This document shows, in pieces, positions 33,390 to 45,261 of a DNA stretch of 64,000 bases. The DNA is from Tachypleus tridentatus (taxonomy: Eukaryota; Arthropoda; Merostomata; Xiphosura; Limulidae), in the NCBI RefSeq assembly GCF_004210375.1, contig NC_134837.1, positions 168,495,310-168,559,309 of the forward strand, read 5' to 3'. Within the stretch, counting starts at the first letter, position 1, and every line of letters begins with the position of its first letter. Below the pieces are notes generated by a model. It saw only the letters and a list, made by a program, of their open reading frames with translations, was not told the DNA's origin and searched no databases. The translations under genes and the position numbers were made by a program.

Positions 33390-34915
33390 TTAGGTTTTCA
33401 ACTTACTTGGGAGTTAAAACTGTTTTAAAATTTTATACCTAATATGCATTTCCGATTAATACTAAATAGAACTGCCTGAATAAACGTAATTAGTCGTGTT
33501 TTGTCGGTTGAACAAATTTTTAATTTGCTCATTTACTCCGTTATTTTCGTTCACGTCTTGTGATTATTGTTCATTTCAACTGAGTTTTAAATAGGATATC
33601 AGAAGAAAACAAAGGTTTGCTCTTTTCGCATACGGACGCTCGTAAAGTTGTATAGCATACCACAGATAATTAAATAAGAATGTTTTAGAAACAAAACATT
33701 ACTCGTTTTAAGTAACGATGTAGAAGTCTATAGTTATAGTTGTCAACTGGTTAAAGTGCGTTTCGTAAGTACAGCACTTTATAAGGTATCGTCATGCTAC
33801 TGACGAAAGAAGCATTCTTGTGCTCCCATTTATAAATACCAGCTTTTTTCTGTATTGCCGTCTCCAATGAAGATGTTGGTAGCTTACACTATCGATTCAT
33901 TTAAGGCGTAAGTTTAAATAATTAGCACTTGTGAGCTGATATTAACAATCGCAAAGCGTGAACAAAGACACTAAATCAAACGAAAATCTCTTTCAAAATT
34001 TGACCAAAAATTCTTCAACTTTTCTATCTCATTCATACAAGATGTTTTTTTTATTCTTATATAAGCCTTCATAATTCAAAAGTATGGGTTTAATATTACT
34101 ATCTATAAGTAAAGTTTTTCAAATGTTTATCTGAACATACTCCAAATAAACCATCTTCATAGTATTAACATTTTTATATATGCTATGCTTTATATATTAT
34201 GTCTTATAGTTATGTTATGCTATTATGTTATATATATGTTATATTGTTGCATATTACATCATTAAATTTGGGTCTGCGTATGTGTATAAAATAAGTGCAA
34301 CATCTTTTAGTTATTGGATAGCAAAAGTTACCTTGTATATTTTTTATTTGTTTCTTATGCCACGCAAGTTAACTCATAAAATCTTTGTGTAAGCTGAAAT
34401 CAGATGCATAAAAATTATTGTTAGCTTTTTGTTTTTTCCTACTGTTTAGTTACCAATTAAAATGATGTAAACTTATAGTTTATTGTATGCCTAACTATCC
34501 ACCTATTGGTTTTTTTTATAATGTATATTTCTTTTCCTTTTTGTACTGTGATTTGCTACTATGTTTAGTCTGCTGATTATTCTAATATGTAGTTGATCAT
34601 ATAGTTATTTATATTACACGGCTCGAGTGAGTATGTAATAAAGTGAAATATGACTGGTCGTTACAGAAATGATTGAAGTCGTAATTTTGAAGAAATTAAA
34701 TTGAAATGGGAATATGAAACTGTTCTATGTTAGAGAGGGGTTTGTGATTCTCATATCCACATATGACCCATTATAATTTCCTGTGGCAATACTCATCTTC
34801 TACAAGACACTTATCACTAACACTTTTCTTGAAAGATAATACAACGTCGCAAGTGCATTCATGCAAAATCTACCATTAGGTGATTGTTGTGTTATACGTA
34901 CCACAGTTTAAAATA
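33390..34915. other. AT-rich spacer
   Basis: Low-complexity TATGTTAT-like sequence at about 34165-34255. No gene recognised. Could be intronic if the candidate promoter upstream is real. Confidence 0.4.
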
Positions 34916-34919
34916 GCTT

Positions 34920-35720
34920 GAAACTGATTTGAAAGATAATTTAAATTTAGAAGTTAATTGAATGTTAATATGCATCATATTTATTGTACGTGTCAATAAG
35001 ATTGATACACACAGTTTTCTTTCTTAATACAGATAAATTTTAATATACAAACAACAATACAGTTAAATTTTAATATACAAACAACAATACAGTTTACATT
35101 AACTTTAATTACAAATAATGATTTATATAGAAAAGTTTTACAAGCTTACAAATAATATTGATTCTTCTATCTGGTTCCGAACTTCCTCGATATCGTATCG
35201 AGGGTTCACGATAAGTGAATTAATTGTGAGTTGATATCGGTACAATTTACTTAACAGAGAACTAGCATGTTCTTCGCTGGTCACGTGCGGATTATATGTC
35301 GAGTTTTTTACCACTAACTATGTCTAATGTTTTCGTAAAAATACTAATGTCCGATGTGAATCCGCTAAAGGTAGATGATTTGTAATGTTCAAAATTTATA
35401 AATGTTCGTGATAAAATATCTGAAGTTTCCGGTTACTTAACGTTAATAATAGTTATAGCTTCCGAGGTTTATAATATACCAATTATCGCAAACCATAATA
35501 ATATATACTGTCTCTAGACGTGTCACGTTGATTATATTTATAGGCATGAGGAGAGTTTCTAGAAATTTCAGTCTGCACAGCAATATAAACGTTCCACAAA
35601 TGTTTACGTACACGCATATGTATTGTTGATTCTTACACTCGACAATCTCCTATAATTTTAGTGAATAGTCAGGAATTTCACAATACACATTTAACAGCAT
35701 ATATTACATGTATTTCTGAA
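34920..35720 (+). repeat. unclassified dispersed repeat U, copy 3 (longest)
   Basis: Shares GATTGATACACACA and TTTTCTTTCTTAATAC (about 35000), GTGAATTAATT (35215), GATTTGTAATGTTCAAAATT (about 35378, as in copy 2) and TCACAATACACAT (about 35676, as in copy 1). It contains a private exact tandem duplication of 30 bp at 35035-35094. Confidence 0.75.
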
Positions 35721-35724
35721 TATA

Positions 35725-36788
35725 AAGTTAGCATACACAAGCGTCGATATTAAAATAAATAAGTAATAATAGTAAATCCGTAACGATCGATATTAGTAAC
35801 TTAGCTTTTATTAATATAAGGAAATCGTTAAAGATTGTCACTAGAACTCTGAAACGTTTTCCTGTGAATGTACACATGAAGATAACATATCACCTACTAC
35901 TAATTATTTAACAATAGAATAATAAAACAGTACTGAAGTAAAACTAGGAAGTAACGGAGCCAGAAAGTTTTGATTAACGTTACTCCCGAATGTTCAGTTT
36001 TGTAAGTAAAGTAACAGAAACGGCCTCATATTCCAGTTATGATGTTCTTATTTATCACATCTTTCTCTTACACAAATCCACTAAGACTGACTTGTTTCTT
36101 CTCATTTAATTTCAAGAGTCCAAAGGTCAACAATATGTAAATACTTTCAAATATATGTTACAAATTGGCAAAAGTAACTGTGGAATAAATCTGTCTCGCA
36201 CAAGCCAGTAAACCCTTCACAGTGTAGCGAAGAAAGTTTTAATTTCAAAAGAACTAGTCTATACAGATAACTAACAACGTCTTGGTTAGTATCGTATATC
36301 TATATGAACGTCGTATTTTGTAGTACTTTCAAATATTTTCGACTCGTGTTTTTTGTTGTTGTTATTTTCTTCGAACATGAAAGAACAATTTTCTTGAACA
36401 TTACGGTTCTACCGCTGTAAGAGATTTTTTCTTTGCTTTAGACTCGTGTTGTTATAAATTCTTCATTGAAAGTATAATTAACCAAGACTGTCTATCGCCT
36501 AACTTCAAAACAGTGTTCAATCAAAACAACTGTACTAGGCAAGAAATACTGGGGAACTATGAATAACATCAGAATTACAAAACTGAATCGCTTATTTTAA
36601 TCATAGTGAGCTCAAATGAAATACGTTCTCACCATGGTTTAGAACAGGGTTCTTAACTGGAAGTCGTACTAACTACGCAATACGACTAAGGTAACTTAGT
36701 ACCGATACATTTATACAGTGAGGAAGGCGGGACACAGCTAGGATGAGAAATGTTTTGAGAATAGGGGGCTTTTGTATCGAAAGATTAA
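35725..36788. other. AT-rich spacer with no recognised feature
   Basis: Nothing recognised. Confidence 0.45.
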
Positions 36789-36790
36789 TT

Positions 36791-37064
36791 TTTTGTTTGT
36801 TTTAAATTTCCCGCAAAGCTACACTAGGGGTATCTGTGCTAGCCGTCCCTAATTTAGTAATGTAAGACCAGATTGAAGGCAGCTAGTCTTCACCACCCAC
36901 CGCCAACTCTTACGGTACTCTTTTACTAACGAATAGTGGAACTGACCGTCACCTTATAACGCCACTATGGCTGAAACGGAGAGCATGTTTGGTGTGACGG
37001 AGATTCGAACCCACAACTCTCAGACTACGAGTCGAATGCCTTAACCATCTAGCCATGCCAGGCC
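36791..37064 (-). repeat. SINE-A copy
   Basis: Full-length. Tail TTTAAATTTCCCGCAAAGCT, head end CTAGCCATGCCAGGCC. Confidence 0.94.
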
Positions 37065-37069
37065 TAAAT

Positions 37070-37720
37070 ATGATTCATAGGCAATGTCAGCTGTAGCTCA
37101 GGAAAGGAAGAAACAAAAACTGATTTAAGAAAACTGAATAAACAATTTTCTGTCGCCCATCTACTTCCATGGTAAGCTGCAACTTTTGCACTTATTGTGG
37201 GTGACAGGCAAATTTACGCACTTATTACTCTAATATACTAAGTTCAATTCTACGTGGTAGAAAGAGCACAGATATAATGTTGTATATATTTGTGTTCGTT
37301 TGTTTTTTATCTATCAATAGCCGTCTCTTACTTTCATATTGATAATCTAGAAGGAAGGCAGATATTAAAATGCACCCACTACTCTAATGCAGTAATGAAA
37401 TTTGATTGTCACTCTTGAAGCGTACACACAGTCCATAAGTCCATAGACAAACCGTAATAATTTTACTATGGTTCTAGGGTTAATTAAACAGAAACTTTGA
37501 GGAAAATCTGCCAATCATTTTAATGTATTACTGATATTAAAGATATTATATTCAGTTAGTCACCTGCATAAAACTTCAATTAAATCAAAATAAATTCAAA
37601 CAGTAGTTTGAACTTTAAATTCGAGTGTGAAATATATAGTTTATAAATTATTGTTAATATTCCGTGAAAAGTTACTTTAGTTATTTTAAATAAATGTTAA
37701 AGATCTTTTTTTCTTCTGCA
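37070..37720. other. spacer with possible old SINE debris
   Basis: AGAAAGAGCACAGATATAAT (37260) and CTAGAAGGAAGGCAGATATT (37348) look like decayed pieces of SINE-B and SINE-A. Nothing else recognised. Confidence 0.35.
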
Positions 37721-37723
37721 GTG

Positions 37724-37990
37724 GGCCCGGCATGGCCAGGTGGGTTAAGGCACTCGACTCGTAATCTGAGGGTCGCGGGTTCGCATCCCCGTCGCACCAA
37801 ACATGCTCGCCTTTTCAGCCGTGTGAGCGTTATAATGTGACGGTCAATCCAACTATTCTTTGGCAAAAGAGTAACTCCAGAATTGGTGGTGGGTGGTGAT
37901 GAATAACTGCCTTGTACTGCTAAATTAGGAACGGTTAGCGCAGGTAGCCCTCGAGTAGCTTTGCGCGAAATTCTAAACAAACCAAACCAA
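37724..37990 (+). repeat. SINE-A copy with small core deletion
   Basis: Head GGCCCGGCATGGCCAGGTGG, near consensus. The core lacks the usual block between CTGCCTT and the following ACTGCTAAATTAGG. The 140-aa minus-strand frame at 37681-38103 crosses this SINE and the next and is not a gene. Confidence 0.95.
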
Positions 37991-38054
37991 TCAAATTGAA
38001 TAATATCGAAAATGAACCAAATTATTATTAGGCTAGTCCTCCACAGGTTAGTAT

Positions 38055-38171
38055 GTGTGTTTTTCTTATAGCAAAGCCACATTGGGCTATCTGCGCAGCC
38101 CATCCAGGGGAATCGAACCCCTGATGTTAGCGTTGTAAATCCGGAGACATACCGCTGTACTAGCGGAGGGC
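38055..38171 (-). repeat. SINE-C copy with 11-bp TSD
   Basis: GTGTGTTTTTCTTATAGCAA tail to the CTAGCGGAGGGC head end. Flanked by CAGGTTAGTAT (38044-38054) and CAGGTTGGTAT (38172-38182). Confidence 0.93.
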
Positions 38172-38182
38172 CAGGTTGGTAT

Positions 38183-38570
38183 TTAAGCTGACTCCAAGCT
38201 GTGTTTCTTCTCGTACTCTAAGTAGAGAAGTTTAACCAGGGAGTAGGTGGCTTTACTATTTCTGTACTTAAATCACTGATAGCCACTGAAAAAAGAAACC
38301 AAATCGGCAGTGAATGAATTCTGAGCCTTGAGGACATAATAGCACAACTCAAAAACTAAATAAATGTTCTTGCCGAATTCAATCGTTAATAACAATGAAA
38401 CCAAAAACTAAGCTTAATTGTCTATAGCATCATATCCTCAGTCATCTTTTTCTTTCTTAACAAAATCATTTACTTCCCATATCTTTAAAGAACAATAAAC
38501 CAACCTTTTATCTTTAAATATTACACCTTTTGATGTCACATTTTTTCTAATTGATTTGTTTGTTTGTTTG
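38183..38570. other. spacer with no recognised feature
   Basis: Nothing recognised. Confidence 0.45.
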
Positions 38571-38578
38571 TATGGGTT

Positions 38579-38642
38579 TGTTAATACCCATACCAGCCAT
38601 TCTGAGATACATTTTTACTTCAAGCTGGTTTCTCGTCATCAT
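38579..38642. repeat. fragment of the palindrome-associated repeat
   Basis: TTAATACCCATACCAGCC and TTCTGAGATACATTTTTACT match the right arm of the palindrome at 7212-7343. It continues GGTTTCTCGTCATCATGG, matched in inverted form at about 7186-7200 (GACGAGAAACCC). Confidence 0.75.
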
Positions 38643-38643
38643 G

Positions 38644-38870
38644 GGTTTCTTTTGAATTTCACACACAGCTACACCAGAACTATCTGCGCTAGCCATCCCT
38701 AAGTCAGCAGTGTAGGACTAGAGGGAAAGCAGCTAGTCGTTATCTCCCACTGCCAACATTGTAATGGTCTCACGGCTGCAAATTTAAATATATTTCGTGT
38801 GACAGAGATTTTAATCTGCGACCCCCAGAGTGCGAGTCGATTGCCCTAACCAGCTGGCCAGGCTGGGCTG
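38644..38870 (-). repeat. SINE-A copy with internal deletion
   Basis: Tail TTTTGAATTTCACACACAGC, and a core interrupted after CCACTGCCAACATTGTAATG (the ACTCTTGGGCTACTC block is lost). Head end CTGGCCAGGCTGGGC. Confidence 0.88.
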
Positions 38871-38949
38871 TCTCGAATAGGAAGTTATCTGTTACTCCGT
38901 TGTTTACACAGTGTTAAGTTCGACAATCATTTAGAATCCTATAACATAC

Positions 38950-38951
<2 letters not shown>

Positions 38952-38982
<31 letters not shown>
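38952..38982. repeat. (TA)n microsatellite
   Basis: About 15 uninterrupted TA units followed by CATATACATG. Confidence 0.95.
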
Positions 38983-38988
<6 letters not shown>

Positions 38989-39210
38989 CATGTATAAAGC
39001 AATTGTCTTGTTAATTAAATTTTCGTTAACATTTTTTTAAATATTATTATCTATTATGAAAAGAAAATAAACCCATTGCTGTCAACAGAGTGATTATCCA
39101 ACAAACTAAAGAATATGACATATAAAATAATTTAATGTAATAAGTCAATGCATAAAAAACCCCGTTGAAATACACAGGGCTTAGATGGAAAAGACGTGTG
39201 GTTTATTGAA

Positions 39211-39337
39211 GTATGGGTGTGTGTGTTTTTCTCATAGCAAAGCCACATTAGGCTATCTACTGAACCCACCGAGGAGAATCGAACCCCTGATTTCAGCGTT
39301 ATAAATCCGTAGACTTACCGCTGTACTAGCGTGGGGC
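39211..39337 (-). repeat. SINE-C copy
   Basis: GTGTGTTTTTCTCATAGCAA tail to the TGTACTAGCGTGGGGC head end. TTGAAG at 39205-39210 and 39338-39343 may be a short TSD. Confidence 0.93.
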
Positions 39338-39411
39338 TTGAAGCACGAAATATGGTAATTAGAATTTTATATAGAAGTTGATTTCGTATTTCATTTTTAA
39401 CCTCTCCTCTC

Positions 39412-39520
39412 CAATAGCTCAGTGATAATTCTCTTGACTTATGATGCTAAAAAAATAGGTTTTATATTTGTGCAGAGCACACTGCGTAGAGTATGTCTGC
39501 TATATATAAAAAAAAAAATA
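39412..39520 (+). repeat. SINE-D/B fragment, old
   Basis: CCAATAGCTCAGTGATAATT head-like sequence, then TGCAGAGCACACTGCGTAGA. The open frame 39422-39631 is not a gene. Confidence 0.45.
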
Positions 39521-39524
39521 CAGA

Positions 39525-40228
39525 ATTTTTCCCTATTGTTCAAAATGATATTCATTTTCAAAGAAAACTGTAAACACGTCATCTGCTCTTCTCTTTCCCT
39601 GAATACAGTTGATCTTATTTCTTATTCATAGACCGTGCATTTTTACAATTATATCAGGGAATTTTTATTATTTTTATTAACAATTAGTGAGGAAAACAGA
39701 TATCCTCACTACGTATTTAACCTTCTATTGCACATTGCAACGTATAAGTAACAAAACTATCTGTTTTGTTGCTTAATATACACGCAAAAGCTTCAATTCT
39801 GTATTTTTATCTCTAGGTAACAGTCTAAATAAACCATGGATTTATTTTGATTGGTTCTACAATTGAACAGTATTGCTTTAGGTCTTACCCATTTAGATCC
39901 TACCAGAAATATATTTTACCAAGTAAGAAATTCAATTCTTTTCCATCTTGAAATAGAAAATTAATGATTAAAACTAACAAACTGTCGACTCTGAGTCGTA
40001 ACTGTTGTCCTGATGATATTCACAACACACGTATTAATTTTACATGACAACCAGTGTCTGTTTTATGGTTAACACATCTTCGCATAGCAATGAAACTATC
40101 CATCGATATTGTTTAGTCAAACAATGGCTTTTATGTTGAATGTGTGCAATGGATGTTGATTGAAAATATTAATTTAATTATCATGAAATGTTATAGATGT
40201 TATAACTTTTTATGATATTTTGTTCAGG
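39525..40228. other. AT-rich spacer with no recognised feature
   Basis: Nothing recognised. Confidence 0.45.
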
Positions 40229-40239
40229 ACCAAAAGTAT

Positions 40240-40365
40240 GACCCCCTAGTGACACAGCGGCATGTCTTTGAACACACACTCCTAAAACCAGGATTCAATA
40301 CCCGTGGTGGGTAGATCACAGATAGCTCATTGTGTAATTTTGTGCTTAATTGTAAACAAACAAAT
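40240..40365 (+). repeat. SINE-B copy with TSD
   Basis: CCCCCTAGTGACACAGCGGC head, ATTCAATACCCGTGGTGGG and an AAACAAACAAA tail. Flanks CCAAAAGTAT (40230-40239) and CCAAAGTAT (40366-40374). Confidence 0.93.
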
Positions 40366-40954
40366 CCAAAGTATCACCTGGTATTGTTGCTAGTCAGTAT
40401 ACTGAAAGTGGACTTTAGTAATAAGTTTAGTGATCAAAGTTTACTCTGAAGTTTGTTATTAATTTCAATATATTCATTTTTATGAGCATGATTTTGTTTG
40501 CTTAATAATAGGCAGAGTAGCTCAAGTTCCTATTATGTGGTGAATAGCCTACTTTCCTTATGAAGTGTATGGCACGTGCTTCTTATTTCAAAAAGAGTAG
40601 ATTTAGAGCTATGTTCTTCCTGAGGACTTGCTTTACCATTATTTATATATATGCCATAGTTTTGCAATGTGTTTCACAAATAATTAATCCAGCCAGTCTT
40701 TATTAACATAGCAATCCTACATCACCAGTTTTTTTGTTTTTGAAACACAGGGCTTTGTTATAAAAACGAAGGCAACGTATACAGTACTTCGGATCGTTCA
40801 TAGTCTGAAGCTTCTAAAACATTAACTTACAAAGAATAAAGTGTAGAAACTCAAGTGTCTACCTAGATACTTTATCTCGCAGAGTTTCCCAGTCGAAATT
40901 CTCACAACAAATCAGCGAAGTTTTTATGAATTGAGTTTCATTTTGAAAAGTGTA

Positions 40955-41063
40955 CATCAATAAGTTTGTGGACTTATACTGCTAAACATCAGGTTTCGAT
41001 ACCTGTGATGGGCAGATCAAAAATAGTCCATTGTGTAGCTTTATGTCTAATAAAAAACAATAA
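40955..41063 (+). repeat. SINE-B copy, 5'-truncated
   Basis: Starts at AATAAGTTTGTGGACTTATA, then GGTTTCGATACCTGTGATGG and a GTAGCTTTATGTCTAATAAA tail. Confidence 0.85.
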
Positions 41064-41276
41064 CTTTATATACAAAATAGGTCACGGGAGGAACGATAGT
41101 TTCCCACAAAATTTTAGGAAACTAAAGTAACTACAATAACAATAGCAGTAATTTATTTCTGGCAGCGAATTTTGTTATATTACTTTGCCTTTTCAATCAA
41201 ATTTTATTATCTCATATGGAGTACCATCACCCCTTAAAACTAAGATACGATTATCCCTTCTTATGAAATGCAAACT

Positions 41277-41341
41277 ATACTGCTAAATTAAGGAAGCTAG
41301 CGCAGTTAGCCCTCGTGCAGCTTTGCGTGGAATCCAAACCT
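41277..41341 (+). repeat. SINE-A tail fragment
   Basis: CTGCTAAATTAAGGAAGC to CAGCTTTGCGTGGAATCC. Only the 3' end is present. Confidence 0.85.
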
Positions 41342-41733
41342 ATTCTTCACCATATTATTGCAGCGTGCGTGCGTTTCTTTTGTTATCTTAAGTCTTGTTT
41401 TTCGCAAGTGTTTTGCTTTGAGCTTTCTGTAGAGTTTTTAACTAAGCTAATGGTCCATTAAGACGTCTTGAGCATGCGTAGACACCATCAAGACTGACCT
41501 CTTTGCTGCAAAGAAATAGACGAATCATCTTTATTTTCAAATGAATCCTCAGAGCTGACGTCTGCTTCGTGATGAGTAAATAACCAGTGACACACCAAAG
41601 AGAAATAAGCAAACTAAAACAAGTTTGTTTGACCTAAATAATAGGAAAATGTAAGTTGTGTATCTAAATATTGCAGGGGTACATTGTTTCTTATTCAATT
41701 GAGTGTGAGTGAGAAAATCGTTCTCTGAATATA

Positions 41734-42141
41734 TTAGGTTGAGGAATAATTCGTGAGCGTTTTTAAATAATTTCATTCAAGCATTACATGCAAGACTATA
41801 CAATACTTCAATGCATGAACACATTACACCCAAAACATTTATTATGATACTTTATTTCATGTAATACCTAGGTATATAGTACGCATTGTTTTAAACGAAA
41901 TTGCAAGAAATTAAATGCGAAAAGCAGATGGTGTCGAAAATGCTCGATTTTGTCCACTTGACATTCCATTTAATGAGCTGAAAATGAAAGCAAAAATTAA
42001 AGACATATGAAAATCAAACACAACATCTATTAGAGCAAAAAATTATCTACCAAATGACATGAAATATTTTGCGAAAGCGTTTCATTTATGAATATATTTT
42101 TTTAACTTGAAAAAACGCTCACGAATTATTCCTCAACCTAA
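41734..42141. mobile_element. mariner-type MITE with perfect 31-bp TIRs
   Basis: A 408-bp non-coding element. Termini at 41734-41764 and 42111-42141 are exact 31-bp inverted repeats beginning TTAGGTTGAGGAATAATTCG. TA duplications are intact at 41732-41733 and 42142-42143. TTAGGTTG ends are typical of Hsmar1-like mariners, which spawn non-autonomous miniatures. The interior has no transposase remnant. Confidence 0.95.
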
Positions 42142-42145
42142 TAGT

Positions 42146-42585
42146 TTTCTTTCATCATTTTGAGAAAAATGGAATTTTGTTCTTTCATTTTAACTTTTAT
42201 GTACTAAATAGATAACATTAACGTTTCCAGTGAAGTGCTTGATGCTTTATTTCGTAGAAACAAGTTATGCTTAAAAAAACAATACTTCACCCATAATTTA
42301 CTCTGTTGGATCAAAGTGAAACTAAACTTTAGGAGAGTAAATTAATTGGAAAAGTTCTAATGTCCACTTAAAGTAATAAAGCACATGAATAAAAGAGTGT
42401 GAAAAAAACTTGATAATATCAAAGTTCCTTTCTTAATTTGATATTGAAATCAACTTCGAAAGAAATGTCACATGTTTCTTAGTGTGTTTACTTTCACACC
42501 GTATCCTATTTTAACTTTTTCATGTAATCCTCATTTAACGCAAAAAAAAGACCAATGATTCTCAAACTTTTTCTGACAATACCAC
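42146..42585. other. spacer with no recognised feature
   Basis: Nothing recognised. Confidence 0.45.
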
Positions 42586-42588
42586 CTT

Positions 42589-42866
42589 GACCCAACGTGA
42601 CCAGGTGTTTAAGGCACTCGACTCGTAATCTGAAGATTGCGGGTTCGAATCCCCGTCACACCAAGCTTCCTTGTCGTTTCAGCTGTAGGAGCGTCATTAT
42701 GTAACGATCAATCCCATTATTCTTTGGTAAAAGAGTAGCCCAAGAATTTGCGGTGGGTGTTGATGACTAGCTTCCTTCTCTCTAGTCTTGTACTGCTAAA
42801 TTAAGAACGGCCTAGCGCAGCTACCCCTCGTGCAGCTTTGCGCGAAATTGAAAACAAACCAAAACC
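42589..42866 (+). repeat. SINE-A copy
   Basis: Head GACCCAACGTGACCAGGTGT, box-B-like GGTTCGAATCCCCG, full core and tail. Confidence 0.94.
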
Positions 42867-42869
42867 ACA

Positions 42870-43550
42870 CCATCTTCATTTTTTTTTAGTTCTCGGTTGG
42901 CTACTATCATGTCTCTTTCTCTCCGTAATTATGTAACCCTTCCATGAATCACCTAAAGGAAGCCCTCTGACGGTAGCATTAAGAATCGCTGACCTAGACA
43001 ACTACTGTATTTTGAAAAATGTATGTTGACGGTGCATTAGTGAAATAAAAGAATAAAAAAACGTTGAATTATTGTTTTTTCTACAATCACACATCTTCAA
43101 TCCGCATTCCATGCTCTGAACATATCAGTATATTCTTAACTGGAAATAACGTCACGTTCAGTAGCAAGAAATAAGATTGAATTTATTTATTACCAGAGAC
43201 ATTCCGTTATAAAGTCAGTTAATTATAAATCTGGAAAAAAAAAATATTCCTTTAGGGCTCTTCGAAAAAACTGAATTTTTACAAGTTTTCAAGATAACAA
43301 AATTTCACTTAAATCCACAGAGATCTTATTCCAAGGAACAGTGGTGTTAAATAAATTTTGATGAAAATTTTCACATTATTTTTGGCCATAACACTGTTTA
43401 TTTGTAAAAATAAGAGGAATAACAAATTTTTCATAAATTACACAAAGCAGTAAGTTAAACATCTTTTTGGTGTTTCTTTTTACTAACACGTGGATACAAG
43501 AAATGCCAATTTTTTTTATGGATCCATAACGAAATATGGACTATTTGAAA
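42870..43550. other. AT-rich spacer with no recognised feature
   Basis: Nothing recognised. Confidence 0.45.
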
Positions 43551-43551
43551 T

Positions 43552-43638
43552 TTGGTTTGGTTTGTTTCGAATTTCGCGCAAAGCTACACGAGGGCTATCT
43601 ACGCTAGCCGATCCTAATTTACCAGTGCAAAACTATCT
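43552..43638 (-). repeat. SINE-A tail fragment, heavily 5'-truncated
   Basis: Only the 3' tail (TCGAATTTCGCGCAAAGCTA to the GCTAGCCGATCC block and CCAGTGCAAAACTA). Core and head absent. Confidence 0.88.
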
Positions 43639-43944
43639 CATCTAATCTTAGAAGATCCAATATCAATAAAACTCAGCGATTTTGTATTTAACACATAGTT
43701 TTAGAGTTTGTGTAAAACGTGTTATGTTATAGTATAAATAATAAGGCAGTGAAGTATAAACCCGTGTGTTTGAATATACACATTGGCTTACATTTTAAAA
43801 CGTTTCGGTTTTCTTTTTCTGGCTGTCTTTGTTTAATGGTTTTTAATAATTTAAATATTATTTTGTTTAGTATACTGAAAATATGCTTCTAGCTCCTTAA
43901 TTAGTAGAGTTCAAGCGACTTTTTAAAAATATTTTTATTGCTCT

Positions 43945-44207
43945 TTTGGTTTGTTTTGAATTTCGCGCAAAGCTACACGAGGGCTACCCGCGCTAGCCGT
44001 CCACAATTTAGCAGTGTAAGACTAGAGAGAAGGCAGCTAGTCATGGCCACCCACCGCCAATTCTTGGGCTACTCTTTTACAAACGAATAGTGGGATTGAC
44101 TGTCACATTATAACGCCCCCATGGCTGAAAGAACGAACTTGTTTAGTGTGAATCCACGACCCTCGGATTACGAGTCGAGTGCCTTAACCGTCTGGCCATA
44201 CCGGGCC
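43945..44207 (-). repeat. SINE-A copy with lesion in the B-box
   Basis: Near-consensus tail and core, head end CTGGCCATACCGGGCC. About 10 bp around the GGATTCGAAC box-B complement are deleted (TGTGAATCCACGACCC), so its Pol III promoter would be damaged. Confidence 0.94.
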
Positions 44208-44214
44208 ACAATGT

Positions 44215-44995
44215 GAGGTAATAATTGGATTCGATGAAGGTGAGTTATGTAATGTTATATGTGCCACTTTAGAAAGGAGTAAATATTCCAATGTCTTACA
44301 TCACGCCTCATAACAATTGTATCTTTTTTAATATTATTTCTTAAATATTTCAATAAAATAGATTATTTTCTTACTAATGACGTAATGTACCTTATCTAAT
44401 CAATTTGCTCTTCAATAGGTTCAGTTTCTTCCGGATACCCGCATGAAATTAAACAAAGGCTAGTTGCATTATCTGTTCCTAATTTTGAACTAAAACTAGA
44501 GATAAGGTTAGATAAAAACAGCAACTTAGCTAATCTAAAAAAATAGAGAAAATTCATCGATGCTTATAACGCACCAATGACTTCAGAGTGTAAAGAATGA
44601 ACTTTTCTATTTATTTTACTTTTGCGGCAATTCGCACAAGCCAAGGACCATTTGATGCACAGTCCAACACGCTAACCACCGGCCACATCCGCTCATATTT
44701 TTAATATAAGAGCATAAGATTTTCTGGCTGAATCGATAAAACATTTTCGTGTGTTTAGTTATTTTAGGTTTCTTTCTAAAAGAATACAAATATCACTAGC
44801 GTATGTTTTTACACATTTTATATCTCAAATATGCTCATTTAGTCGACATTTGGGTTAAAAAACTCAATGAACGTCTTGTTTATATGAGGTAATATTATAA
44901 TATTAAAATAATCCATGTTTAAAAGCTAGTTTTTGAAACATAATAATTCGTTTTTCATACTCGTAAAATTAATTTATTTTCTTAATTTACACCCT
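44215..44995. other. AT-rich spacer with a tRNA-like scrap
   Basis: AGTCCAACACGCTAACCACC (about 44661-44680) resembles the head complement of SINE-E and may be a fragment of it. Nothing else recognised. Confidence 0.4.
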
Positions 44996-44999
44996 GGAA

Positions 45000-45072
45000 A
45001 AACTCTGCTTACCACGGGTGTCGAAATCCAGTTTTTAGCATTGTCAGTCCAGTGACATACCGAGGGGGACAT
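45000..45072 (-). repeat. SINE-B fragment
   Basis: CTCTGCTTACCACGGGTGTC to GTCCAGTGACATACCGAGGG. The tail is missing. Confidence 0.8.
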
Positions 45073-45136
45073 TAGAAGAGTTTTGTGACAGTCAATGCAC
45101 AGTTCCTCCTTTTTCCGATAGTAGACGTCTACCACT

Positions 45137-45258
45137 GGTGTGTGTGTTTTCTTATACCAAAGTCACATCGGGCTATCTGCTGAGCCCACCGAGAGGAATC
45201 GAACCGCTGATCTTCGTGTTGTAAATCCGAAGACATACCGCTGTACTAACTGGGTGCG
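45137..45258 (-). repeat. SINE-C copy
   Basis: GTGTGTGTTTTCTTATACCA tail, CCACCGAGAGGAATCGAACC and ATACCGCTGTACTAACTGGG. Confidence 0.92.
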
Positions 45259-45261
45259 AGA

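Noticed and set aside
37681..38103. 140-codon open frame on the minus strand
   Set aside because: It runs through a SINE-A and into a SINE-C. Residue blocks such as LFRISRKATRGLPAL are the translated SINE tail.
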